Shown here: piece after piece, positions 43,745-52,206 of the stretch | Layout of the letters: each line of letters begins with the position of its first letter | Numbering within the stretch: the first letter of the stretch is position 1 | DNA from: an uncultured Eudoraea sp. | Lineage (GTDB): Bacteria > Bacteroidota > Bacteroidia > Flavobacteriales > Flavobacteriaceae | Direction of reading: 5' to 3' | Assembly: GCF_947260015.1 (NCBI RefSeq) | Contig: NZ_CAMYOM010000016.1 | Span: forward strand, 1 to 64,000 | Length of the DNA stretch: 64,000 nt | The notes under the pieces: generated by a model | Seen by the model: the letters and a program-made list of their open reading frames with translations, nothing else | What the model was told of the DNA's origin: nothing | The model's database searches: none | Translations under genes and position numbers: made by a program

Positions 43745-43756
43745 AAATTGGAATAG

Positions 43757-44179
43757 ATGAAGAGCAATCAATTTAGATGGATTCTCAGCTTTTTATTAAT
43801 TGTGGTAATTAGCCTGACTATTATGGTAACTTATTACAATAAACCGCATATTAATGTCAGGGAAACAAAGGTGGATTATACATTGAGTACGATTAATCTG
43901 ATTGAAGAATATCAGCAGGATGAGGGTGCTACGGATAAAAAATATTCTGAACACGTGCTTCAGCTAGAGGGCAAAATTTTTGAGATTTCAGCACAGCAGG
44001 GTAACAGCGTTATAACACTCAAAGACAAAGGCTCTGAATCAAGTGTTATTTGCCAAATGATGGCAGAAGAGAATAAGAAAATGTTAAAACTAAAAAAGGG
44101 GGACAATATAAGTATTAAAGGGGTTTGCACAGGATATTTACTGGATGTTATTATGGTAAGATGTATCTTAGTTGAATAG
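43757..44179 (+). CDS. OB-fold (tRNA_anti-like) membrane-anchored protein
   Basis: 140-residue protein with one N-terminal membrane anchor (WILSFLLIVVISLTIMVTYY) and an OB-fold-like domain: HVLQLEGKIFEISAQQGNSV, ITLKDKGSESSVICQMM, LKLKKGDNISIKGVCTGYLL and DVIMVRCILVE. The pattern is that of the tRNA_anti-like family of uncharacterised OB proteins. It ends eight bases inside the frame of the YceI gene but four bases before that gene's preferred ATG. Function unknown; the place in the cluster suggests an envelope role. Confidence 0.75.
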   Translation: MKSNQFRWILSFLLIVVISLTIMVTYYNKPHINVRETKVDYTLSTINLIEEYQQDEGATDKKYSEHVLQLEGKIFEISAQQGNSVITLKDKGSESSVICQMMAEENKKMLKLKKGDNISIKGVCTGYLLDVIMVRCILVE

Positions 44180-44183
44180 GAAT

Positions 44184-44726
44184 ATGAAAGGATTTTATAT
44201 CATAGTTATCAGTTTATTGCTTATAAACCAGGTAACTGCCCAGGAAAAATATCTGACTAAAGAAGGGTATATCTCTTTTTTTTCGCATTCTATTGTAGAA
44301 GATATTAAGGCAGATAATAACCAGGTTTTAAGCGTAGTGGATACCAGTAGCGGAGAAATTGCCATTCAGTTATTAATGCGCTCATTTATGTTTAAAAAAG
44401 CATTAATGCAGGAACACTTTAATGAAAATTATGTAGAGTCATATAAATACCCGAAAGCAAGTTTTACAGGACATATTTTAAACTTCGAGGATCTGGATGA
44501 ACTCAATGGTATAACTGAAATTACCGGCACACTTACGGTACATGGAAGGGAAAAAGAAATTAGCACGAAAGTCCTGGTAGAAATGAAGAATAACGAATTA
44601 ATACTTAGTGGAAATTTTAAGGTAGATGTTGCAGATTTTGACATAAAAATACCAGCTATAGTTGAAAACAATATTGCTAAAACGATAAAAGTAAGTTTTG
44701 AATTGCGTCATAATCCCTATAATTAG
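44184..44726 (+). CDS. YceI family periplasmic protein
   Basis: 180-residue YceI-like lipocalin-fold protein, with the ATG at 44184 (MKGFYIIVISLLLINQVTAQ is the signal peptide). Visible blocks: YISFFSHSIVEDIKADNNQV, SFMFKKALMQEHFNENYVES, YPKASFTGHILNFEDLDELN, ITGTLTVHGREKEISTKVLV and GNFKVDVADFDIKIPAIVEN. YceI proteins bind long isoprenoids such as octaprenyl molecules and have been linked to quinone-dependent stress and respiration. It follows the OB protein with almost no gap and overlaps nothing after correction. Confidence 0.9.
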   Translation: MKGFYIIVISLLLINQVTAQEKYLTKEGYISFFSHSIVEDIKADNNQVLSVVDTSSGEIAIQLLMRSFMFKKALMQEHFNENYVESYKYPKASFTGHILNFEDLDELNGITEITGTLTVHGREKEISTKVLVEMKNNELILSGNFKVDVADFDIKIPAIVENNIAKTIKVSFELRHNPYN

Positions 44727-44730
44727 AATC

Positions 44731-45615
44731 ATGAAAAAAGTTTTCTTTTTCCATCTAATATGCTTGATGTGTGTAAGCGGATTTTCTCAGGATCTGGAAG
44801 CCATTCTGGAAATGGAATCTTCTGATACCACACTTGTAGTACCTGGTACTTTTAATGGTACCCGACTATTGAATGGACAATCGGTAGAAACCCGTAAACA
44901 GGGTATTCTGGAATTTTTAATATCACACCGTTTTGGTCGGATAAATACCGGATTTGAAGAATTTTTTGGACTGGATAATTCTAATATTCGTTTTGGGCTG
45001 GAATATGCGTTTACAGACAGGTTTACACTCGCAGTTGGGAGAAGTTCCTTCGAAAAAACCTATGATGCATATGCCAAATACAGATTATTACAACAAAAAA
45101 CAGGGGCAAAGCCATTTCCACTTGGACTCACGCTTTTCGTAAGTGCCACGGACAGAACGATTAAAGATTACGAGCCAAATGAGAAGCCATCTTTCAATGA
45201 ACGCTTAGCCTTTAGTAGTCAATTATTATTATCAAGAAAATTCAGCCCAAGTTTTTCATTGCAACTTTCACCCACCTATATACATTTTAATACTGTTCCG
45301 ACTTCAGCAGACCCTCATGACCAAATAGCCCTGGGTATTGGTGCACGGGTTAAGATTAGTAAGCGGGTGTCTATCAACGGTGAATATTATTACAATACAA
45401 ATCCATTTCAATCTATTGATGTAAAAAATTCCATTGCATTTGGTGTGGATATCGAAACTGGAGGTCATATTTTTCAACTCATAATTACCAATGCTGTTTC
45501 CATGATAAACAAAGGATTCATTTCAGAAACAACGGGTGATTTTTTTAGCGGAGATATTCATTTTGGATTCAATATCTCCAGAGCTTTTCAAATCAAAAAA
45601 AAGAACCGCTTATAA
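44731..45615 (+). CDS. DUF5777 family outer membrane beta-barrel-like protein
   Basis: 294-residue protein with signal MKKVFFFHLICLMCVSGFSQ (ATG at 44731, four bases after the YceI stop). The body is beta-rich with amphipathic strands: LEFLISHRFGRINTGFEEFF, IRFGLEYAFTDRFTLAVGRS, LGLTLFVSATDRTI and FFSGDIHFGFNISRAFQIKK, as in DUF5777 proteins. DUF5777 genes in Flavobacteriia are often next to YceI and cytochrome genes, as here. It is the last intact gene of the cluster, followed by a hairpin at 45691. Confidence 0.82.
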   Translation: MKKVFFFHLICLMCVSGFSQDLEAILEMESSDTTLVVPGTFNGTRLLNGQSVETRKQGILEFLISHRFGRINTGFEEFFGLDNSNIRFGLEYAFTDRFTLAVGRSSFEKTYDAYAKYRLLQQKTGAKPFPLGLTLFVSATDRTIKDYEPNEKPSFNERLAFSSQLLLSRKFSPSFSLQLSPTYIHFNTVPTSADPHDQIALGIGARVKISKRVSINGEYYYNTNPFQSIDVKNSIAFGVDIETGGHIFQLIITNAVSMINKGFISETTGDFFSGDIHFGFNISRAFQIKKKNRL

Positions 45616-45690
45616 TTTTAGATAAACAAATTTGTTAGTTGTTAGCTTACCCTTCTCTTGGGTTTAAAGAGAGAAATTGCTATGAAAATC

Positions 45691-45720
45691 AAGGGCTCTT
45701 CTGTAACGGAAGGGCCTTTG
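45691..45720 (+). terminator. Probable terminator after the DUF5777 gene
   Basis: AAGGGCTCTTC and GAAGGGCCTTT pair over 11 positions with two G-T pairs around a seven-base loop, followed by TGTTATTT. The T run is short, so efficiency is uncertain. Confidence 0.5.
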
Positions 45721-45777
45721 TTATTTGAAGACGGCCGTTTACATATTAAGTAAAACCCTTTGACCATTAAAATTTAA

Positions 45778-46242
45778 CAGGCTATAAAAACAATAATAAA
45801 TCTAATTTTCAGGCATCCGATCTCGGCTGGTTTCAGCTATGCCAAACGGTTCCGAAGTGATGAACAGAATAAATCAGATAACCTTTATGGATATGTTACC
45901 TGGACACGTATCCCAGGCATTGGAGGCAGATTATCACTATCCTATAACAGAAATGAATCTAACTATCTGTTAAGCAATATTGGCTCGATAAGATATTCAA
46001 GGGATATTGTTAAATACAAGTTATATGCCGACTTTTATTATAGATTTGTAGATTATAATTATTACAGTATGATAGACACATACCTGCAACATTATATAGG
46101 CACAAATCTATCCTATAACATCAGCAGGAATTTGTTATTCAGTATTTCAGGTGAGATGGCCATTACTGAAATTGAAACTAATTATAGAATATACGCAAGA
46201 ATAGTTCAACGATTTAATAGCAAACAAAAAAACAGGCGATGA
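45778..46242 (+). pseudogene. 5'-truncated remnant of a barrel-like protein
   Basis: One frame stays open for 154 codons from just after a TAA (45775-45777) to TGA at 46240-46242, but has no start codon near its beginning; the first in-frame ATG is about 100 codons in. The translation is protein-like, with alternating aromatic strands as in outer membrane barrels: HPISAGFSYAKRFRSDEQNK, GGRLSLSYNRNESNYLL, KYKLYADFYYRFVDYNYYSM, NLSYNISRNLLFSISGEMAI. Its TGA overlaps the ATG of the next gene (ATGA), the mark of a translationally coupled neighbour. I conclude that the N-terminal part has been deleted; the family is not recognised. Confidence 0.7.
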
Positions 46243-47042
46243 CACAAAAATTCAACTCTTACTTTTTCATCATACCCCTATTAGCATGTACTATGGCCTG
46301 CAATAATGGTCCCAAGGTAATCACACCAACTTCCAATAGTGGTAATACTGAAAACGAAGGTATTTTTGCACCTGACCCCGAAACGCGTGTAATTCCAAAC
46401 CCAACAGCCGAGGTTAGCAATGAGTTGCATAAAGTTGTGGTAGAAGAAGTACTTCCCACTGCCAGATATGTCTATCTCAGGGTTAAAGAAGGGGAAGAAG
46501 AATTTTGGATTGCTACCAGAAAAGCGGAAATAAATAAAGGCAAGGTATATTTTTACAGAGGTGGTCTGCTTAAAACTAATTTTGAGAGTAAAGAGTACAA
46601 CCGAACTTTCGACGAGATTTATCTTATTTCAAATCTTGTTTCAGAAGATCATTCCAAACATATAACTGCTTCTGCTAATTCCGGCAGTAATGCCAAAAAA
46701 GAAATAGTGGTCAAAGAGGACATCCCTACCCATACCGAAAAAACTGTTGTTCACAAGGGAACAATTAAAATTTCAGATCTGGTAAGTGATCCGAAGAAGT
46801 ATGAGGGCCATACCGTTCAACTTAGTGGTAAATGTGTGAAAGTCAACCCCAATATTATGGATCGCAATTGGATTCATCTTCAGGATGGCAGTAAAGACGA
46901 TTTTGATATGGTTATTACCACAAATACATTTGTACCAGAGGGTAAACAAATAACAATCCGCGCGGTAGTAAGTCTAAATCGCGATTTCGGTGCAGGTTAC
47001 AAATACGACCTGATACTTGAAAATGGCACCCTTGTGCAGTAA
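46239..47042 (+). CDS. Lipoprotein with OB-fold-like domain, related to cytochrome-associated proteins
   Basis: 267-residue lipoprotein (signal ends LLACTMACNNGPKVI). Residues about 45-135 form a beta-rich domain (VVEEVLPTARYVYLRVKEGE, FWIATRKAEINKGKVYFYRG). The C-terminal 95 residues are an OB-like domain: TIKISDLVSDPKKYEGHTVQ, LSGKCVKVNPNIMDRNWIHL, DGSKDDFDMVITTNTFVPEG and DFGAGYKYDLILENG. The sequence KVNPNIMDRNWIHLQDG is typical of small proteins encoded near c-type cytochromes; the role is unclear. It starts inside the stop codon of the truncated remnant and is convergent with ccsBA. Confidence 0.78.
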   Translation: MTQKFNSYFFIIPLLACTMACNNGPKVITPTSNSGNTENEGIFAPDPETRVIPNPTAEVSNELHKVVVEEVLPTARYVYLRVKEGEEEFWIATRKAEINKGKVYFYRGGLLKTNFESKEYNRTFDEIYLISNLVSEDHSKHITASANSGSNAKKEIVVKEDIPTHTEKTVVHKGTIKISDLVSDPKKYEGHTVQLSGKCVKVNPNIMDRNWIHLQDGSKDDFDMVITTNTFVPEGKQITIRAVVSLNRDFGAGYKYDLILENGTLVQ

Positions 47043-47052
47043 TTATGTGGTC

Positions 47053-50000
47053 CTAAGAAATAATAGAATACTTTCTCTTTTTAAAATAGGCCAGCATACT
47101 AATAATAATTATTGATATAACTACCATATAAACCCAACTTGGTACGGGTACAGGATCTCCGGTAGCATAGGAATGCAAACCTGAGAGGTAATAGTTTACG
47201 CCATAATAAGTCATGATTACTGACGCTAATCCAAATATGGTAGCAATATTATAAGCAAAAAGCCCGGTTAATTTGGGAATCAACCGCATATGTAGAGTAA
47301 AAGCATAGACCAGTATAGTAACCAGTGCCCAGGTTTCTTTAGCATCCCAGCCCCAGTAACGTCCCCAGGATTCATTAGCCCATATACCACCCAGGTAAGT
47401 GCCAACACTTACCATAAACAAACCTCCAATTAAGGTTAATTCACTGATATATGACATTTCCTGAACAATTCTTTTTATACGTGTTTTGTTAGATTCCGTA
47501 AGGAAAATCATTAGAATAAGATTAATAAGTCCAATAATTGCCCCTAACATTAAAAATCCATAACTGCCTGCTATCAGAGATACATGAATGGTGAGCCAGT
47601 AAGATTTTAGAACCGGAACCAATGGAGTAATCTCTGGGTCAAGGAAACTTAATGTTGAAACAAAAAGAATTGTGGCTGCCAAAACCATGGTTGCGGCGAG
47701 TCCGCCAAAAGATTTTCTTGTAAACAGTATCCCAGCCAAAGTTGAGGTCCACGCAATATAGATCATAGATTCATACCCGTTGCTCCAGGGTGCCCTGCCG
47801 GAAACATACCAACGTAATCCAAGTCCTATGGTGTGCAATACGAAACCGAAAACTATTAATGAAAATAACACCAGATATACCTTTTTCAGATTTGCGTTGG
47901 GCTTGAAAACCGAGTAAAATAAAAAGAACAATAAAGCTATACCCAGGAATATATAAAATATTGCCAACCGGGTAAAGACATTAAGCCGATTTAATAATAT
48001 TTCAGCATTGATCTTTGATTCTGAAGGCATTATGGAACCTCCGTTTTCAATTTGGTATGTTTTTAGTTCTTCTACAAGCCCATCTGCGTGCAAGTAATTC
48101 CCCGTATTGATTGCCTCCTTCAGGCTGTTTGTATAGCTGTTAAAGAAATTCTCTGCTATCTCTGAGTGGTTATGACCATCATTCTCGGCATGGGCATGCC
48201 CGCTGTTTGCCACCCAGGTATTATTTGGGTCGTTAGGCGTAGGAATTATTTTGAGTAATGTACCCGAGAAGATCATGCTCAAAATATTCACTCTCTCGTC
48301 AATTTTTATCAATTCTTTTTCAAAGACACCTCTGTCTATAGGTTCAAGGCCATATAGTCTTCTTACCTCTTCCTGGAGTATATATTTGCCATCGGTTGAG
48401 AAAAAATCGGCATAGGAAGCGTAGTCTCCCGGAACACCAAGTTTTTCATGAATATCCTCATGCTTTCCTAACTTAATAACTCCGGCGGCATACCATTCCT
48501 TTTTATTAACAAACATGCTAAGTAATATCTGGTCTGCCGTTAAGCCAAATAAACTTTCCTTACGGGCCAATTTTCGCATCAATTCCCTTGAAAGGGTGTG
48601 CATTGGTTTCATTCGCCCCTTAAAATCCTGCACAACCAGCTTACTGAATTTATCCGCATGATCAACATTAACAGCGTACTCCACATAAGGACCAATTGGG
48701 GTAGACTGAGCCGTAAGAGTATAGCCTGATACCAGGAAAAAGACAATAACGGTCATCCCTTTCGAACGTAAATTTTTAATTTTTTGGGTGAGTTGGTGAA
48801 ATCTTGTTTTTTTGCTAAACAAGGTAAGTAGCATACCTAAAGTGAGCAGGGCGTATCCAATATATGAAATTAAGGTGCCCCAAAAATCACTGTTAACACT
48901 TAAATAAGTACCTCTCTCATCCCTGTCAAACGAGGACTGAAAAAACCGATATCCCTTATAATTCAGGATATTATTCATATAGATGCGATAATCCAATTTT
49001 ACATTTTCCTGTTCGTCTATAAGGGTAACTTCACTTGCATAAGAAGAGGCACTATTGGTGCCCGGGTATTTGTCAAGAATAAATTTGTTCAATTTTATAT
49101 AAAAAGGGACTTTAATTTCTTTTGCACCATAAGAAATGGAAGCATTCAGATTATCAAAAGTCAGTAATTCGGGCCGACCTTCATTTCCCCGGCTACTAAA
49201 CACATAGGTTTCCTTTGATTCTCCGTTAACTGAGACCTCCATTAAAAGTGCGGTTAGGCTTTCATTTTTAACTTTAGGGTCTGCAGACTCAATTAGTACC
49301 GACCCTTTTTTATTATAGTCGGTAAAAACCACACTATTCGCCCCATCTGTATATAAAGCCCTTAATTTTAGCGGGGAATCTGTATCCGATGGGTAAATAG
49401 TATCCTTTTCCTGGGTAGTCATTACAGTCTGCGTAAGTAATTTGCTGCTTGTAAACACCAGAGTTTCATTTCGAATTGCAATATTAAAAGCATCGGGAAA
49501 TGGGGTGTCTTTAAAATTATAAATCACATTACCTATGCGTTTGGTTTCGCCCATGCTTAAATAATACTCTTCCCGCCCATTAAGACCTCCAATTACAAGT
49601 TGCAAAGTTGGAATGCCATCTATAGACTCTGATAAATTCTTTTTTGGATTAGGAATAAAATCCTTAACTCTTATATTGATCAAATCTGAGCCAATGAGGT
49701 AAGATTCTTCCCATTTATTATTGCCAAGTGAGGCAAACAAAACCGGCTCATTAAAATCATAGGTCTGATCATTAGCATTGACCTTAAACTTGAGAAAGGT
49801 ATTGGAAGAGATAAAACTATTTGCACTGTCGTTTTCCCGGATGTGCATAATACCTTCAAAACCAAAATATCTTGTAATACCTGCACCTATAATAATGATT
49901 ACAATAGCCGAATGAAACAAGAGCAATGGCCATTTCTTTTGTTGTATCATCCGGAATTTAATGATATTCACTATTATGGTAATGCTAAAAAGAATCAGCA

Positions 50001-50184
50001 AGAGCTCAAACCACCAAGCCTTATAAATCACTTTTTGTGCCGCCGAGGTGCCGAAATCATTTTCAATAAAGGTAGCTGTTCCAATTGCCCCTGCAAATAG
50101 CAGAAAATACAGTCCGGCAGCTCTTGTATTGAAGAAAGGTGATAATATTTTAAAGACTTGGGAGAAAAATAATTTCATGTTCAT
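47053..50184 (-). CDS. ccsBA: Fused cytochrome c biogenesis protein CcsBA (ResB-CcsA)
   Basis: 1043-residue membrane protein that carries haem out of the cell and attaches it to apocytochromes (System II). The first half is ResB/CcsB-like: membrane helices (AAGLYFLLFAGAIGTATFIE, WWFELLLILFSITIIVNIIK) around a large extracytoplasmic domain, ending FWGTLISYIGYALLTLGMLL. A middle helix and loop follow (VEYAVNVDHADKFSKLVVQD, KGRMKPMHTLSRELMRKLAR). The C-terminal third is CcsA-like with the WWD-type haem motif (GRYWGWDAKETWALVTILVY), conserved His-containing helices (HTIGLGLRWYVSGRAPWSNG) and HMRLIPKLTGLFAYN. This fused form is usual in Bacteroidota. A TTG / TAnnTTTG promoter lies directly upstream. 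Confidence 0.95.
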   Translation of the reverse strand: MNMKLFFSQVFKILSPFFNTRAAGLYFLLFAGAIGTATFIENDFGTSAAQKVIYKAWWFELLLILFSITIIVNIIKFRMIQQKKWPLLLFHSAIVIIIIGAGITRYFGFEGIMHIRENDSANSFISSNTFLKFKVNANDQTYDFNEPVLFASLGNNKWEESYLIGSDLINIRVKDFIPNPKKNLSESIDGIPTLQLVIGGLNGREEYYLSMGETKRIGNVIYNFKDTPFPDAFNIAIRNETLVFTSSKLLTQTVMTTQEKDTIYPSDTDSPLKLRALYTDGANSVVFTDYNKKGSVLIESADPKVKNESLTALLMEVSVNGESKETYVFSSRGNEGRPELLTFDNLNASISYGAKEIKVPFYIKLNKFILDKYPGTNSASSYASEVTLIDEQENVKLDYRIYMNNILNYKGYRFFQSSFDRDERGTYLSVNSDFWGTLISYIGYALLTLGMLLTLFSKKTRFHQLTQKIKNLRSKGMTVIVFFLVSGYTLTAQSTPIGPYVEYAVNVDHADKFSKLVVQDFKGRMKPMHTLSRELMRKLARKESLFGLTADQILLSMFVNKKEWYAAGVIKLGKHEDIHEKLGVPGDYASYADFFSTDGKYILQEEVRRLYGLEPIDRGVFEKELIKIDERVNILSMIFSGTLLKIIPTPNDPNNTWVANSGHAHAENDGHNHSEIAENFFNSYTNSLKEAINTGNYLHADGLVEELKTYQIENGGSIMPSESKINAEILLNRLNVFTRLAIFYIFLGIALLFFLFYSVFKPNANLKKVYLVLFSLIVFGFVLHTIGLGLRWYVSGRAPWSNGYESMIYIAWTSTLAGILFTRKSFGGLAATMVLAATILFVSTLSFLDPEITPLVPVLKSYWLTIHVSLIAGSYGFLMLGAIIGLINLILMIFLTESNKTRIKRIVQEMSYISELTLIGGLFMVSVGTYLGGIWANESWGRYWGWDAKETWALVTILVYAFTLHMRLIPKLTGLFAYNIATIFGLASVIMTYYGVNYYLSGLHSYATGDPVPVPSWVYMVVISIIIISMLAYFKKRKYSIIS

Positions 50185-50200
50185 TCAATGAGATATTTTT

Positions 50201-50229
50201 CAAAGTTAGCAGTTTTCCATTAACATCAA
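50201..50229 (-). promoter_or_regulatory. Promoter of ccsBA
   Basis: Read on the minus strand: TTG at 50229-50227, an 18-base spacer and TAACTTTG at 50208-50201, matching the Bacteroidota TTG / TAnnTTTG consensus, 16 bases before the ATG. Confidence 0.6.
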
Positions 50230-50416
50230 ACGAAAGGTTTTTTTATACAGTATACGAAAAGGGTTATAAATGAATTAGTCTAAAATTTTAAATTCGTAAA
50301 TCACAATATTGACCTGTTAAACCCAATTTAATTATCTGATGCAATTCATCTTTATTCCATAGGGTCACAACAAAACCATCATTGAAATTCGGCTTTTTAA
50401 TGGCCTATAAAGCAAC

Positions 50417-50623
50417 CTAGTTTTTATTTGGACAAGTACTTATCCCGAAAGGGGCATACAGGGGACAAAAACTAACAAAACTAGTCAGGATAAATACACC
50501 TGCCAGCACCAATAAAACTATACCCCATATTCCTGTTACAGTACCTGTAAAGTAGAGTACAATGAAAATTGCCGCTAAAATAAACCGAGTAATGCGATCT
50601 GTTGAACCCATATTCTTTTTCAT
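50417..50623 (-). CDS. DUF2892 inner-membrane protein, copy 2
   Basis: 68-residue protein with two membrane helices (TRFILAAIFIVLYFTGTV and WGIVLLVLAGVFILTSFVS) and the tail FCPLYAPFGISTC. It is a close paralogue of the product at 34022: nearly the same MKxNMGSTDRI start, identical LYFTGTV and APFGISTC. It lies 11 bases downstream of the second 31-residue peptide. The gap of about 230 bases from here to ccsBA contains only the ccsBA promoter and AT-rich sequence. Confidence 0.88.
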   Translation of the reverse strand: MKKNMGSTDRITRFILAAIFIVLYFTGTVTGIWGIVLLVLAGVFILTSFVSFCPLYAPFGISTCPNKN

Positions 50624-50634
50624 AGTATTTAATT

Positions 50635-50730
50635 TTAGTTAAATATAAAGTCCAGGAAGAAAACCAGCCCTGTTATTAAGCCCAAACAAATGGTACAAGC
50701 CTGTATTAGCTTTATTGCCTTTTTACTCAT
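50635..50730 (-). CDS. 31-residue membrane peptide with Cys-x-Ile-Cys, copy 2
   Basis: ATG at 50730 to TAA at 50635-50637 encodes 31 residues: MSKKAIKLIQ, then ACTICLGLITGLVFFLDFI and FN. It has exactly the length of the copy at 34250 and shares C12, I14, C15, T20-G21, the acidic residue 27 and N31, while most other positions differ; the DNA is also diverged, so this is an old duplication kept by selection or two independent acquisitions, not a recent copy. It precedes DUF2892 by 11 bases, as in the first copy. No GTGA-N6-TCAC palindrome was found upstream; a TATATTTA box (one mismatch) is the only promoter candidate. Confidence 0.72.
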   Translation of the reverse strand: MSKKAIKLIQACTICLGLITGLVFFLDFIFN

Positions 50731-50879
50731 AGTACATAATAAACATCACAGGGGATGCTAAATATATAAAATATAAAGTAAAAATTCTTTAACCGAATTT
50801 ATTTAATTAATAAATAAGAAGTCATCAAACATTAAAAGGCTATCTGCTATATTTGTTCAAAACCCGTATCCAGGATATT

Positions 50880-52124
50880 ATGACCCAAAAACAACATTGG
50901 GCTGTTTTTATAGATAATCAATCTAATAAGCAGGGCTTAATTCAGCAGTTGATGGCTGAAGATAAACCGCCACAAGAATTAGAGTTCTTAAAAGGATTGA
51001 AAGGGGCATTATTCTCTAAACTGGCGCTCGACAATTTTATTGAAGAAGAAGTAAGACACGACCAAAAGTTCCTTACACCTTCAACTTCCCAAAGCCTTCA
51101 ATCTATGAGCAGTGGGGAACGTAAAAAGGCCCTTTTAAATTATCTTTTGGAAAGAAAACCAAACTTCCTGATCCTGGACAATCCGTTTGATAATCTGGAT
51201 CAGGATTCGCTAAAAAAGATTAAAGTAGTATTGGCAAACATATCAAACCATATTGTTATTATTCAACTTATCAGCAGGTCGGCTGATCTGCTGCCTTTTG
51301 TTACAAATTATTCACGTTTGGACTTAAGTGATTTCGTGCTTATCAATGACTTATCACTAATAGAGCACAAAATAAGTAAGGTTTTTTATAGAGATGTTCC
51401 TAAAGCGTTGAAACTCTTTAATTATTCTCATGAGCATTTAATTAGAATTAAAGATGTTTCTGTAAAATATGAAGAGAAACCAATTCTCAAAAATATTAAC
51501 TGGAACATCCGAACCGGAGAATTTTGGGAGTTGGCTGGTAAAAATGGGAGTGGCAAAACAACTCTCCTTTCGATGATTACAGGTGATAATCCGAAAGCCT
51601 ACGGGCAGGATATATTCCTCTTTGGTACAAGGAAAGGGAGCGGGGAAAGTGTTTGGGATATCAAAAAAAATATAGGCTACTTTACCCCTGCCATGGTAGA
51701 CCGGTTCAGGGGCTATCACAGCCTGGAAAATATGCTTATTTCGGGTCTTTTAGACTCAATTGGACTCTATATAAAACCTAGTCAGGGACAGCTAAGGGTA
51801 GCCAGGGAATGGTTGGCTTTATTAAATATGGAAGACAAAAAAGACTGTTATTTTCACGACCTAAGTCTAGGCCAACAACGACTTATCATGTGTGTGAGGG
51901 CAATGATTAAACATCCTCTTCTTTTAATATTGGATGAACCTACTGCCGGCTTAGATGATGCAAGCGCGGCTCTTGTGGTTGCCCTTGTTAATAAAATAGC
52001 GGAAGAAAGCCAGACAACAATAGTTTTTGTATCGCATAGGAAGGAACCTCAATTAACACCTCATTACGTTTATCAATTGGAATTGACACCAGAAGGATCA
52101 GTAGGTAAAGTGTTGGATAAGTAA
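50880..52124 (+). CDS. ABC ATPase with two nucleotide-binding domains, the first degenerate (ModF-like)
   Basis: 414 residues from the ATG at 50880 (MTQKQHWAVFID); an in-frame TTG at 50853 is less likely. Domain 1 (about residues 1-170) has a signature (SMSSGERKKALL) and Walker B (FLILDNPFDNLD) but where Walker A should be reads DNQSNKQGLIQQLM, with no GxxGxGK. Domain 2 (about 185-414) is intact: Walker A AGKNGSGKTTLLS, signature DLSLGQQRLIMCV, Walker B LLILDEPTAGLDD and a His switch (FVSHRKEPQL). No permease gene is next to it. ModF-type proteins have two intact ATPase domains and an unclear role; this one may hydrolyse ATP in one site only. Confidence 0.85.
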   Translation: MTQKQHWAVFIDNQSNKQGLIQQLMAEDKPPQELEFLKGLKGALFSKLALDNFIEEEVRHDQKFLTPSTSQSLQSMSSGERKKALLNYLLERKPNFLILDNPFDNLDQDSLKKIKVVLANISNHIVIIQLISRSADLLPFVTNYSRLDLSDFVLINDLSLIEHKISKVFYRDVPKALKLFNYSHEHLIRIKDVSVKYEEKPILKNINWNIRTGEFWELAGKNGSGKTTLLSMITGDNPKAYGQDIFLFGTRKGSGESVWDIKKNIGYFTPAMVDRFRGYHSLENMLISGLLDSIGLYIKPSQGQLRVAREWLALLNMEDKKDCYFHDLSLGQQRLIMCVRAMIKHPLLLILDEPTAGLDDASAALVVALVNKIAEESQTTIVFVSHRKEPQLTPHYVYQLELTPEGSVGKVLDK

Positions 52125-52206
52125 AAATGAAGTAACCGAGTTACAAATAAGACATTCAGTCGTTTTAAATGTGTATAAACTCAACAAGAAAAAGTAAAAC
52201 TATAAT

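Noticed and set aside
45682-45753. A 23-codon ATG frame (MKIKGSSVTEG...) upstream of the barrel remnant
   Set aside because: It lies over the terminator-like hairpin, has no membrane or domain character and no second copy.
34022-50730. Reading the region between the two DUF2892 cassettes as a composite transposon
   Set aside because: The copies have diverged DNA, are not flanked by inverted repeats or target-site duplications, and no transposase or integrase is present.
50799-50817. AT-only palindrome TTATTTA-N5-TAAATAA before the second peptide/DUF2892 operon, considered as a second operator
   Set aside because: Such AT palindromes arise easily by chance in this base composition; it has no GTGA/TCAC halves and is far (about 70 bases) from the ATG.
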